Positions 41,441 through 50,082 of a stretch of DNA of 64,000 nucleotides are shown here, piece by piece (the stretch's first letter is position 1; each line of letters starts with the position of its first letter). The stretch is from contig NZ_CP012159.1 in NCBI RefSeq assembly GCF_001189295.1, positions 2,184,001-2,248,000 of the forward strand. The letters are read 5' to 3'. Origin of the DNA: Chondromyces crocatus (lineage in GTDB: Bacteria; Myxococcota_A; Polyangia; Polyangiales; Polyangiaceae). Both the position numbers and the translations under genes were made by a program. Below the pieces are notes generated by a model, which had not been told where the DNA came from, searched no databases, and saw only the letters and a list, made by a program, of their open reading frames with translations.

Positions 41441-43774
41441 GTGACGACTTCCTCCTCCGACTCCTCCTCGCGATCGCCAGAGCCTGCGGCTCCGGGGGGC
41501 GCCTCCGGTCCGCGCCCCACGGTCTCCGGGGGACGCATCCCGGGGACGCCGCCAGCGCTGAACATCGTCATGGCCTGGCGGACGGTGCGGAAGCACTGGG
41601 TCATCGCCCTCGCCACGGCGGTCGGGGTGTTCCTGCTGGTGGCGTTTTACACGCTCGGGCAGAAGAAAATTTACCAGGCCACGGCCACCATCCAGTTCGA
41701 CCCCAACCCGCCCAGGCCGCTGGGGCGCGGGGTCGACGCGGTGGTGGAGATGGGGACCGGGTCGTACTGGAACAACCGCGAGTACTACGAGACCCAGTAC
41801 AAGATCATCCAGTCGATGCGCGTCGCCCTCGCCGTGGTGCGCGATCTGAGCTTGCACAACGACAGCGCGTTCCTGGAGAACCTGCCGCCCGGTCGGCCCG
41901 GGTCGGGGAAGACGGTGACGCCCGAGGAGGCCGCGGAGGTGCTGCGCGAGCGCCTCGCGGTGGATCCGGTGAAGGAAAGCCGGCTCGCGATCGTGCGCTT
42001 CACCGACGCCGACGCCCAGCGCGCGCAGCGGGTGCTGTCCGTGGTGGTGAACACGTACGTCGAGCAGAACCTGGAGGACGTGCTCGCCTCCACCGACTCG
42101 GCCGTCGAGTGGCTGCGCACGCAGCTCGACAAGCTGAAGGGGGATCTCGAAGCCAGCGAGATGGCGCTGCACGAGTACAAGATCGACAAGCACATCCTCT
42201 CGGTGGCCATCGACGATCAGTCGAACATGCTGCGCGAGGAGATGAAGCAGCTCAACGAGGCGCTCACGCTGGTGCGCACGCGCCGCGAGGAGTTCCGCGC
42301 GCGCCGTGACGAGCTGGCGAAGGTCAAGGCGTCCGATCCGGTGGACCTGCCCTCGTCGGAGCTGCTCCAGAGCGTCACCTTGCAGACCTTGCGGGAGCGC
42401 TACGAGGAGACGGTGCGCGAGCAGAAGGCGCTGCTCGGTGAGGGGAAGGGACCGCGCCACCCGGACATGCGCGCCGCGGAGGAGCGGGTCGGGGCGACGA
42501 AGGCGGCGCTGCTCTCCGAGGTGAAGAACATCCAGGGCGCGCTCGATCGCGACCTCGCGGTCGTCTCCCGGCAGGAGGGCGCGCTCGCCGGACTCTTCGG
42601 GCGGGCGCAGAAGCAAGCCTTCGATCTGAACCTGCTGGAGATCGAGTACAACCGCCTGCGCCGGAGCAAGGACAACACCGAGAAGCTCTACGCGCTCGTC
42701 CTGGAGCGGACGAAAGAGGCGGATCTGACGCGCATGATGCGGGTGAACAACATCCGCGTGCCAGACCCGCCGCTGGTGCAGCGCAAGCCCATCCGGCCGC
42801 GTGTACCGATGAACCTCGCGGCAGGGCTGCTCGCGGGCGTGGGTCTCGGAGTGGCGGCGGCGCTCGGACGGGCGATGCTCGACCGCACGCTGAAGACGCC
42901 GGACGACGTGGAGCAAGAGCTGGGCTTGCCGTTCCTGGGGCTCTTGCCGGAGATCTCTCCCGAGGAGAAGCACGCCAAGGGGAAGCGGCCGAGGCCGAGG
43001 CGCGGGGGTCGCGGCGGAGGGACGTCACGCGAGCTGATCGTGCACGAGCAGCCGTTCAGCGGGGCTGCCGAGGCGGCGCGCGCCGTCCGGACCAACCTGC
43101 TGTTCATGGCGCCCGACAACCCGTACCGCATCCTGCTCATCACGAGCGCGGGGCCGTCGGAAGGCAAGACCACCGTCGCGTGCTGCATCGCCACGGCGAT
43201 GGCGCAGGCCGAGCAGCGGGTGATCATGGTGGACTGCGATCTGCGCCGGCCGCGCCTGCACCGGGTCTTCGGGAAGGGGACCGACGTCGGCGTCACCACC
43301 GCGCTGCTCGACGGCGAGCTGCCGAGCGACGAGGTGATGCGCACCGAGGTCCCGAACCTGTGGGTGCTCCCCGCGGGGCCGCTGCCGCCGAACCCGGCGG
43401 AGCTGTTCCACAGCGCGCGCTTCCGGATGCTGCTGGATCAGCTTTCGGCGCGCTTCGACCGGGTGATCATCGACAGCCCGCCCGTCGTGGCGGTGACGGA
43501 CGCGGCGATCCTCTCCACCCTGTCCGAGGGGACGGTGCTCGTCGCGCGTGCCTTCAAGACGCAGCGGGAGCTGGCACGGCACGGGGTGAAGTCGCTGCTC
43601 GACGTGGGGGGCACGGCGGCGGGCGTGGTGCTGAACGCGGTCGATCTCGATCGGCAGGAGTACCGCTACTACCACTACTATTCGTACAAGAAGGAAGGCT
43701 ACTACGGGCAGGTCGACGGCGACCCCGAGGCCCGCCCCGACGATCGCCCCGGTGACTCGGCCGCGGCGTCCTGA
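41441..43774 (+). CDS. Polysaccharide chain-length regulator/tyrosine autokinase (Wzc, BY-kinase)
   Basis: This 777-residue protein has two membrane helices (about 52-70 and 455-475) flanking a periplasmic Wzz-type coiled-coil region. The cytoplasmic kinase follows, with Walker A SAGPSEGKTT near 569, Walker A' RVIMVDCDLRRPR near 593, Walker B VIIDSPPV near 675, and the C-terminal tyrosine cluster EYRYYHYYSYKKEGYYGQ (about 740-757) for autophosphorylation. It controls export and chain length of capsule or exopolysaccharide. The start is GTG. The Wzy-type polymerase follows 19 bases after the stop. Confidence 0.93.
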   Translation: MTTSSSDSSSRSPEPAAPGGASGPRPTVSGGRIPGTPPALNIVMAWRTVRKHWVIALATAVGVFLLVAFYTLGQKKIYQATATIQFDPNPPRPLGRGVDAVVEMGTGSYWNNREYYETQYKIIQSMRVALAVVRDLSLHNDSAFLENLPPGRPGSGKTVTPEEAAEVLRERLAVDPVKESRLAIVRFTDADAQRAQRVLSVVVNTYVEQNLEDVLASTDSAVEWLRTQLDKLKGDLEASEMALHEYKIDKHILSVAIDDQSNMLREEMKQLNEALTLVRTRREEFRARRDELAKVKASDPVDLPSSELLQSVTLQTLRERYEETVREQKALLGEGKGPRHPDMRAAEERVGATKAALLSEVKNIQGALDRDLAVVSRQEGALAGLFGRAQKQAFDLNLLEIEYNRLRRSKDNTEKLYALVLERTKEADLTRMMRVNNIRVPDPPLVQRKPIRPRVPMNLAAGLLAGVGLGVAAALGRAMLDRTLKTPDDVEQELGLPFLGLLPEISPEEKHAKGKRPRPRRGGRGGGTSRELIVHEQPFSGAAEAARAVRTNLLFMAPDNPYRILLITSAGPSEGKTTVACCIATAMAQAEQRVIMVDCDLRRPRLHRVFGKGTDVGVTTALLDGELPSDEVMRTEVPNLWVLPAGPLPPNPAELFHSARFRMLLDQLSARFDRVIIDSPPVVAVTDAAILSTLSEGTVLVARAFKTQRELARHGVKSLLDVGGTAAGVVLNAVDLDRQEYRYYHYYSYKKEGYYGQVDGDPEARPDDRPGDSAAAS

Positions 43775-43793
43775 GGCGGGGGGAGGCGTCGTG

Positions 43794-45278
43794 GTGAAGA
43801 CCGAGCACGGCAAGCGCGTGTTCTCGCGCGTCGGGGCGGTCGGCCTGGTCGCCGGCCTCGCGGTGGTCGGCCCGCTCCTGGAGAGCGCGCTCGGGGGCGG
43901 TGGGCGCGGGTGGTTCGTGGGCATGCTGCTCATGGTGATCGCGCCTTCGCTCGTGCGCGCTGGCGGGCCCAGGCTCCACCCGCTCGATCCGGAGACGTTC
44001 GTCCCGGCGACGTACTTTCTGAGTTCCGGCTACGCGCCGACCCTCCACCTCGTCCTCTCGCGTTCCTTCTCGCTGACGCAGCCCGAGACCCACGCCTTCC
44101 AGGTGGCGTACCTCGGTGCGGTGGGCTGTGCGCTCGTGTGCACGGCGATGAGCCAGCCACCTGCCCCGCCGGACGAGCGTTCTCCCCTCGCGCCCACGCT
44201 GATCCCGAGGGACTGGGCCGTCGTCGCAGGCGGGATGATCGGCGTGCTGTTGCTCGGCGTCTGGGTCGCGCAGACCGGCGTCGGTCGCCTCCTCGCGGCC
44301 AGCTACGTCGACACGTACCAGCACGAGCAGGGCAAGGGCCTCCTCACCGCCGGGTGGTATCTCATCCAGCTCGCCATCGTGCACTGCGTCGCGCGGATCG
44401 CCGACATCCGTGGGGCCGGCGAGCGCGTCCCGCGACTCATCTACACCGCGCTCGGCGTGATGCTGATCGTGTTTCTGTTCAACACCATGCTCGGTCGGCG
44501 CGGGCCGCTCCTGTGGGTCATCGCCAGCATCGGCCTCTGCTTGCACCTGTCACGGGTCAAGGTCCCGCGGTGGTGGCTGGCGATCGGCGTCGCGGCGATC
44601 CCCATCTATGCCTACACGATGGAGGGATACCGGGCTCAGCTCGGAGAGGGGGCAGAGGCTCAGCTCGCCTCGGCCCAGGCCGGGCTCGAGCGCATCGACA
44701 ATCCCTTCGTCATCCCCGAGCTGGAGACGGTCTTCGGCACGCTGATGATCATCGTCGAGCAGCACCCGCCGATCCTCCACTACCCGGGCGAGAGCTGGGT
44801 GAACGCGCTGCTGATGCAGGTGCCCAAGCCCTTGTGGGAGGACCGGCCCACCTCGCTTTCGGCGCGCTACGTGTGGTGGATGTCGCCCTCCTTCGCCCGG
44901 GAAGGCGGAGGGTACGCCTTCAACATGACAGCCGAGGGGTACCTGAACCTGGAGTACGCGGGCGCGCTGCTGCAGGTGGCGGTGGTCGCGGCGGTATTCT
45001 TTTTCGGACCTCTCGCCGCGTGCGTGGGCCGGGTGCGCGACCCGCTCGCACGGGCGCTCGCCGCTTGTCTGGGCTCGTTCGCCTACAACCAGTTCCGGGG
45101 GGAACTCGCGTCCGTGTTCAAGGTCAGCCTGGCATTCCTCATCTCGGTGGTGGTGATCCACGTGGCGAGTTCCCTCCTCCTGCACCTCCAGGAGCGGGGA
45201 CGACGCGCTGCGCCGCAAGGGTGGCGATCCCGTGTGCGGGCTTCCTCGCGCGGGCATGGGGCGGAGGAGGCAAGGTAG
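43794..45278 (+). CDS. O-antigen polysaccharide polymerase (Wzy type)
   Basis: This 494-residue membrane protein has about twelve hydrophobic segments. It contains MLGRRGPLLWVIASIGL, a long periplasmic loop with IDNPFVIPELETVFGTLMII, and WVNALLMQVPKPLWEDRPTSLSARYV, in the style of O-antigen polymerases. It joins lipid-linked repeat units into polymer in the periplasm. GGGAGG lies 7 bases before GTG 43794; GTG 43791 or an upstream GTG at 43752 overlapping wzc are alternatives. Co-transcription with the Wzc-type kinase supports a Wzy pathway, although flippase and export genes are not in the window. Confidence 0.82.
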   Translation: MKTEHGKRVFSRVGAVGLVAGLAVVGPLLESALGGGGRGWFVGMLLMVIAPSLVRAGGPRLHPLDPETFVPATYFLSSGYAPTLHLVLSRSFSLTQPETHAFQVAYLGAVGCALVCTAMSQPPAPPDERSPLAPTLIPRDWAVVAGGMIGVLLLGVWVAQTGVGRLLAASYVDTYQHEQGKGLLTAGWYLIQLAIVHCVARIADIRGAGERVPRLIYTALGVMLIVFLFNTMLGRRGPLLWVIASIGLCLHLSRVKVPRWWLAIGVAAIPIYAYTMEGYRAQLGEGAEAQLASAQAGLERIDNPFVIPELETVFGTLMIIVEQHPPILHYPGESWVNALLMQVPKPLWEDRPTSLSARYVWWMSPSFAREGGGYAFNMTAEGYLNLEYAGALLQVAVVAAVFFFGPLAACVGRVRDPLARALAACLGSFAYNQFRGELASVFKVSLAFLISVVVIHVASSLLLHLQERGRRAAPQGWRSRVRASSRGHGAEEAR

Positions 45279-45420
45279 GGGGCGGTCGGTCGACGGGCTC
45301 CCTCGGGCAGCGTCCCGTCTCTGCTGACCGCGGGGCACCGACTCGGTTGGCTGTTAGCCATCGATACGATACCTTGATCTAAGCGCCACCTCACACGGTA
45401 CGGCCGCCCCGTAGCTTCCT

Positions 45421-47004
45421 ATGTCCGCACGCGATCCCAACGCGCCTACCGTGCTCAAGGACCCGGCGACCTTGCCGGCACCGGTGTCTCGTTCGGCGCG
45501 CTCGGGGGGCGCCCCTTTCCAGAGCCACGGGAGCCCGCTGGTGACGCCCTTGCCGACGATCTCCCAGCTGCCGGGTGACGTCTCCCAGGCCGACTCGCCG
45601 CCCTTGAGCTGGCGTGAGGCCACGCCGATCTCTTCGTCGCGGGTGCCGTCGCTCTTGCTCGAGCCCGGGATGTCGATCGGGAACGGGCGGTACGAGCTGA
45701 TCAAGCCGCTGGGGCATGGCGGCATGGCGGAGGTCTGGCGGGCGATGCACGTGCCGCTCCGGACCGAGGTCGCCATCAAGTTCATCTCGGCGAACCTCAC
45801 GGTGGATCCCGGCCATGGCCAGGAGGCCATGGAGCGGTTCCGCCTCGAAGCGCAGATCGCGGCCCGCCTCGGCGCGCGGAGCAGGCACATCGTCATCGTA
45901 CACGACGCCGATGCGCACCTCGGCCGGCCGTACCTGGTCATGGAGCTGCTCGAGGGCTGCGATCTCGCCGACCTCATCGAGCAAGGGCAGATGCCGCTGC
46001 CGCAGATCGCGGACATGCTCGATCAGGTCGCCGAGGGGCTCGACGCGGCGCATGCGGCAGGGGTCCTCCACCGGGATCTCAAGCCTTCGAACATCCTGAT
46101 CAGCCAGGAGCAAGACGGGAAGCTCAACGCCAAGATCGCCGACTTCGGGATCGCCAAGATCATGTCGCGCGACATGCCCGTCGACAGGCCCCGGACGACG
46201 ATGCAGGGCTCGTTCATCGGGACGGCCGCGTACATGAGCCCCGAGCAGGTCGAGGGGCGGTGCGAGATCGACTCCCGCAGCGATCTCTGGGCGCTCGGGG
46301 TGGTGATCTACGAGTGCTTGACGGGGGTGCTCCCCTTCGAGCGGCCCACGTTCACGGCGGTGATGGCGGCCATCGGCGTCGGCCGTTTCGATCCTCCCTC
46401 CACGCGCCGCCCGGGGCTGCCGCCGTCGCTCGACGCGTGGTGCACGCGCGCGCTCGCCCAGGATCGTGACGCGCGCTTCTCCTCGGCGCGCTCGATGGCG
46501 AGCGCCTTCCGGACGGCCGCGCGGTGCCCGGCCCAGGTGGTGAGCCACGATTCGGCCTCGGGGCGGAGGCCGATGCTGCCGGGCATGAGCGCGGGCATGG
46601 CCTCGGCCGAGAGGCGGAGGCGGCGCGGGACCGTGTTCGCGGGGATCGCGTTCTGCGCGCTCCTGCTCTCGGCGCTCACCCTGGTGTTCCTGTGGCTCTC
46701 GGCGGAGGACGAGCCGCACCGTGACGACGCGCGCCGTCCTCCGGTCACCACGCCATCGCCCGAGACGCTGGCGCCGACCCAGGTGGACCCGAACCAGCCG
46801 GAGATCGTCCCCTCTCCCTCGTCGTTGTCTCCCCCGACGACCCCGGTCACGCTCGCGCCTCCGCGGCCTGTACCGCCGGTCGTCGAGGCGCCCCCGTCGG
46901 CCACCGCCCAGCCTTCCGCTCCGGAGACGGCCACGGTGACGGTGGCCCCGACCCCGCCGCCCCCTCGCCCCCGCAAGAAGATCAATCCCAGTGAGATCCA
47001 GTAA
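45421..47004 (+). CDS. Membrane-anchored Ser/Thr protein kinase
   Basis: This 527-residue protein has an N-terminal Pro/Ser-rich region (1-80) and a Hanks-type kinase domain (about 85-345). The glycine loop is LGHGGMAEVWRA, the VAIK lysine is near 118, the catalytic loop HRDLKPSNIL near 216, and DFGIAKIM then GTAAYMSPEQVEGR follow. A single membrane helix near 403-425 (FAGIAFCALLLSALTLVFLWL) leads to a Pro/Thr-rich periplasmic tail ending KKINPSEIQ. It is a typical myxobacterial signalling kinase. The next gene overlaps its last 14 bases, so kinase and TPR/PEGA-like protein are coupled. Confidence 0.93.
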   Translation: MSARDPNAPTVLKDPATLPAPVSRSARSGGAPFQSHGSPLVTPLPTISQLPGDVSQADSPPLSWREATPISSSRVPSLLLEPGMSIGNGRYELIKPLGHGGMAEVWRAMHVPLRTEVAIKFISANLTVDPGHGQEAMERFRLEAQIAARLGARSRHIVIVHDADAHLGRPYLVMELLEGCDLADLIEQGQMPLPQIADMLDQVAEGLDAAHAAGVLHRDLKPSNILISQEQDGKLNAKIADFGIAKIMSRDMPVDRPRTTMQGSFIGTAAYMSPEQVEGRCEIDSRSDLWALGVVIYECLTGVLPFERPTFTAVMAAIGVGRFDPPSTRRPGLPPSLDAWCTRALAQDRDARFSSARSMASAFRTAARCPAQVVSHDSASGRRPMLPGMSAGMASAERRRRRGTVFAGIAFCALLLSALTLVFLWLSAEDEPHRDDARRPPVTTPSPETLAPTQVDPNQPEIVPSPSSLSPPTTPVTLAPPRPVPPVVEAPPSATAQPSAPETATVTVAPTPPPPRPRKKINPSEIQ

Positions 47005-48007
47005 CTGCGCGCGCACCCTCGTGGCCTCGGTGCTGCTGGCTTTTGCCGTCGCCGCACCAGCCCCCGCCTGGGCGGTCGACTCCGACGCGCAGGCGTTCTT
47101 CGCGCAAGGGCGCCAGCTCCGCGGTGAGAACCGCTGCGCCGAGGCGATCCTGGCCTTCCGACGCGCGCTGGACCTCTACCCCCAGGGGCTGGGCGCGCTG
47201 CGGAACATCGCCGAGTGTGAAGAGGAACTCGGGCAGTTCGCCTCCGCGCGCAACAGCTGGTGGAGCCTGCGGCGCGCGGCGCTCCAGAGCAACGAGCCGA
47301 AGTACGAGGGGTGGGAGGTCGACGCGGAGTCGGCGTACAAGCGCCTCGAGAGCAAGGTCGCGCGGATGACGGTGCATCTCCGGGGCGAGGGAAAGGAGAA
47401 GGCGGAGCTGTCCATCGACGGCAAGCCGCTCGATCCTCGCCTGCTCGGCGTGGAGATCGAGCGGGACGCAGGGCCGCACCAGCTCACGCTGACCTATGGC
47501 GGCGCGGTCCCCGTGGTCCGGCAGCTCGAGCTGGCGACCGGGGCGCGCGAGGTGATCACGCTCGACATCCCCCGGCCGACGGCCGCGCCGCCGCCCGAGA
47601 AGCCCAGGAAGCCGCGTGAAGGCGAGGAAGATCGCGGGGGGAGCAACGGCATGCGCATCGCGGGCATCGCAGCGCTGTCGGTGGGTGGTGTCGGTGCCGT
47701 CGGGACGGTGATCTCGGTCATTCTCCGCAGCTCCGCGCTGAGCGAGATCCAGGAAGCCTGTCCGGACTACCAACGCTGTCCGACCTCGCTGGAGGGCGCG
47801 GAGTCGCGGGGGCGCACGGCGTCCACCCTGGTCAACGTTTTCGGTGCGGTGGCCATCGCGGGGATCGGTGCAGGGGTCCCGCTGTTCATTCTGGGCAGCC
47901 GCCAGAAGAGCGCGGTGTCGCGGTCCGATGCATTCTCACCACAGCTTCAGATCGGGGTGGCGCCAACGGGCGGCGGCCTCGCTGCGCAGCTCGGAGGGAG
48001 GTTCTGA
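46991..48007 (+). CDS. Secreted TPR/PEGA-like envelope protein with two membrane helices
   Basis: This 338-residue protein has a signal peptide (about 1-28, ending AWA). A TPR-like segment follows (FFAQGRQLRGENRCAEAILAFRRALDLYPQGLGALRNIAECEEELG), then a PEGA-like beta domain (about 125-195) and two hydrophobic helices near 220-240 and 275-300. This arrangement is common in myxobacterial envelope proteins next to Ser/Thr kinases. The GTG start lies inside the kinase gene (14-base overlap) and its stop overlaps the next ATG (TGATG), showing a three-gene operon. Function unknown. Confidence 0.82.
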   Translation: MRSSNCARTLVASVLLAFAVAAPAPAWAVDSDAQAFFAQGRQLRGENRCAEAILAFRRALDLYPQGLGALRNIAECEEELGQFASARNSWWSLRRAALQSNEPKYEGWEVDAESAYKRLESKVARMTVHLRGEGKEKAELSIDGKPLDPRLLGVEIERDAGPHQLTLTYGGAVPVVRQLELATGAREVITLDIPRPTAAPPPEKPRKPREGEEDRGGSNGMRIAGIAALSVGGVGAVGTVISVILRSSALSEIQEACPDYQRCPTSLEGAESRGRTASTLVNVFGAVAIAGIGAGVPLFILGSRQKSAVSRSDAFSPQLQIGVAPTGGGLAAQLGGRF

Positions 48008-48723
48008 TGGAGTCTCGGGTCGCTCGAACCACGCTGGGGTTGCTGATCGGTTCTGGCGCCATGGCGCTGATGGCGGCGTCGTGCAGCTTTCCGGACATCG
48101 ACTACTTCAGTGGCGCCCTGACCTCGACGACCACGACCACGACCACGACCATGCCCGCGACCACGTCCGGGATGGGGGGCACGTCCGGCGAAGGGGGCCT
48201 GGGAGGTGGTGGCGGTGAGGGGGGAGGTGTCCACGAGGGCGGCGCTGGGGGTATCGGGGGCCAGGGCGGCACGGGCGGGCAAGGTGGCACCGGTGAAACG
48301 TGCGAGGTGCCGGATGGAGGACCGAACCCGCCCGGATGCTGTGACGTCGATGGCGACGGGATCGGCTCCACCAAGTGCTGCGACAACGATGGCGATGGAT
48401 ACCGGTCGACGGGGTGCACCGAAGGCGACCCGACGCGGAACACGGACTGTGACGACGAGGACGCCCGGGTCCACCCGGGCCAGACCGACTGGTTCCCGAC
48501 GCCCCATCCGACGCGGAACTTCGACTACAACTGCAGCGGCTCCGCGGAGCCCGAGTACAACCAGGTGACCTGCGGCGGCCAGTGCCCGAGCTCGACGAGG
48601 AACGGTGTCTTCCTGGACGCCGTGACGTGCGGACAGGCGGGCCGTTTCGGGAACTGCAAGCGGGAACTCCTCGGCTGCACGCCGACGATCACGGACGCCT
48701 CGCGCATTCTCCGCTGCCACTGA
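48007..48723 (+). CDS. Lipoprotein with poly-Thr and Gly-rich linker and MopE-type metal-binding region
   Basis: This 238-residue protein has a lipobox ending MAASC (Cys near 26), an eight-threonine run encoded by an ACGACC microsatellite (about 48123-48150) and a Gly-rich linker. Calcium-loop-like repeats DVDGDGIGSTKCC and DNDGDGYRSTGC are followed by the MopE-type block TDCDDEDARVHPGQ ... DYNCSG. Such proteins bind metal at the surface. Its start overlaps the stop of the PEGA-like gene. It is the last gene of the kinase operon. Confidence 0.82.
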   Translation: MESRVARTTLGLLIGSGAMALMAASCSFPDIDYFSGALTSTTTTTTTTMPATTSGMGGTSGEGGLGGGGGEGGGVHEGGAGGIGGQGGTGGQGGTGETCEVPDGGPNPPGCCDVDGDGIGSTKCCDNDGDGYRSTGCTEGDPTRNTDCDDEDARVHPGQTDWFPTPHPTRNFDYNCSGSAEPEYNQVTCGGQCPSSTRNGVFLDAVTCGQAGRFGNCKRELLGCTPTITDASRILRCH

Positions 48724-48747
48724 GCCGCCCGGCGGCTCCGCGCCGGG

Positions 48748-50037
48748 TCAGCCGCTCGAGGGGGCGGGCTCGGGGGCGGGGCCTTCGTCCTTCTTCCGGA
48801 ACGCGCGCTTCGCTTGCTCGGGGTTCACGAGCGGGAGCAGCACCAGCGGTGCGATCAGCGACGCTGCGGCGAGCAGGTACATCTCCGGTGCGGAGAGCCG
48901 CTCCGCCGCTCGGCCACCGAGCCACGCCGTCCACGAGTTCCGCACGTTGGCGAGGGACATGAAGGCGGTGAACTGTGTCCCGCCCACGGCCGGGTTGGAG
49001 AGGTCCATCGCCAGGGACAGGTAGGTGGCCTGGAGCATGCCGTCGGCGAAGGCGCCGGTGAGGGCCAGGCTGTAGACCACCGTGCGCGATCCCCAGCGCG
49101 CTTCGAGCAAGCTGAAGGCGACGTGGATGGCGGCCGAGATGAGCGTGAAGAGGAGCACCGCGCGACGACGCCCCAGCCGGTCGGAGAGGACGCCGCCGGC
49201 GAACGCGCCCACGGCGCTGAGCCCTGCTGCATAGAGGCCGCTGAGCGCGCCGATCTCCTCGTCCGAGTAGCCCAGCCGGTTCTTGAAGAACGGCGACGCC
49301 ATCGCGCCGAGCAGCCCCGAGCCGGCCGGCGCGAGGACATAGAGGATCAGCGCGAAGAACGTGGCCCGGAGCGCGAAGGAGCGCAGGGTCGTCAACAGCA
49401 CGCGGGGCGTCTCGGTGAGCACGCTCGCGCGCGCTGGGCGCGGGCGCTCGCGCACCATGGCGGGCAGCACCGCCACGACGAAGATCATCGTCGCCATGAT
49501 CAGGAACAGCCCCCGGAACCCGATGCTGCCGGAGATCATCGCGAAGCCGCCGCCGCCCACCGCGACGCCGGCGTACTTCATCGACCACATCACCCCGTTC
49601 GCCGTGCCGCGCTCGTGCTCCTCCAGCACGTCGATGGCGAAGGCGTCCACCCCCACGTCCTGCGCCGCGGCGAACAGGTTGTGGAGGAAGATCAGCGCCA
49701 GGAACGGCTCCATCGCGCCCTTCGGATCCAGTCCCGCCAGCGCGAGCAGCGTCGCCCCCATCCCGAACTGGGATGCCAGGATCCACGGCCGCCGTCGCCC
49801 GAGCCGACCCAGGTCCAGCGCGTCGCTCAGGGGGGCGATGAACAGCTTCAACGACCAGGGCAGGTACGCGAGGGCCAGCACCTTCCCGATCGCCTCGGGG
49901 CCCATCCCTTGTCCGGTCAGGTAGAGCGAGAGCGGCAGGGAGATGAAGCCCCAGGGCACGCCCTGCGCGAAGTACAGAGCGCCGAACAGAAACAGGCGCC
50001 CGAGCCGGGTCCGGGAGAGGTCCACCGACGGCAGCAT
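48748..50037 (-). CDS. AmpG-like MFS permease (muropeptide transporter type)
   Basis: This 429-residue protein has twelve predicted membrane segments. The N-terminus FLFGALYFAQGVPWGFISLPLSLYLTGQGM, then LAYLPWSLKLFIAPLSDALDLGRLGRRRPWI and AAAQDVGVDAFAIDVLEEHERGTANGVMW, match the PAT/AmpG group, which imports anhydro-muropeptides for cell-wall recycling. The ATG at 50037 is the family start; a longer frame extends to 50592 but overlaps the asparagine synthetase. It is divergent from that gene with only 45 bases between, so they share a compact promoter region. Confidence 0.87.
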   Translation of the reverse strand: MLPSVDLSRTRLGRLFLFGALYFAQGVPWGFISLPLSLYLTGQGMGPEAIGKVLALAYLPWSLKLFIAPLSDALDLGRLGRRRPWILASQFGMGATLLALAGLDPKGAMEPFLALIFLHNLFAAAQDVGVDAFAIDVLEEHERGTANGVMWSMKYAGVAVGGGGFAMISGSIGFRGLFLIMATMIFVVAVLPAMVRERPRPARASVLTETPRVLLTTLRSFALRATFFALILYVLAPAGSGLLGAMASPFFKNRLGYSDEEIGALSGLYAAGLSAVGAFAGGVLSDRLGRRRAVLLFTLISAAIHVAFSLLEARWGSRTVVYSLALTGAFADGMLQATYLSLAMDLSNPAVGGTQFTAFMSLANVRNSWTAWLGGRAAERLSAPEMYLLAAASLIAPLVLLPLVNPEQAKRAFRKKDEGPAPEPAPSSG

Positions 50038-50082
50038 ACACGCCGCGACGCTCCTTTCGGTTCGTGGTGCTAGCCTCTCGGC

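Noticed and set aside
37878-41444. A 1188-codon open frame on the plus strand
   Set aside because: It lies fully antisense to the FG-GAP protein, is composed of Gly/Glu/Val/Arg typical of reverse-complemented GC-rich codons, and shows no motif.
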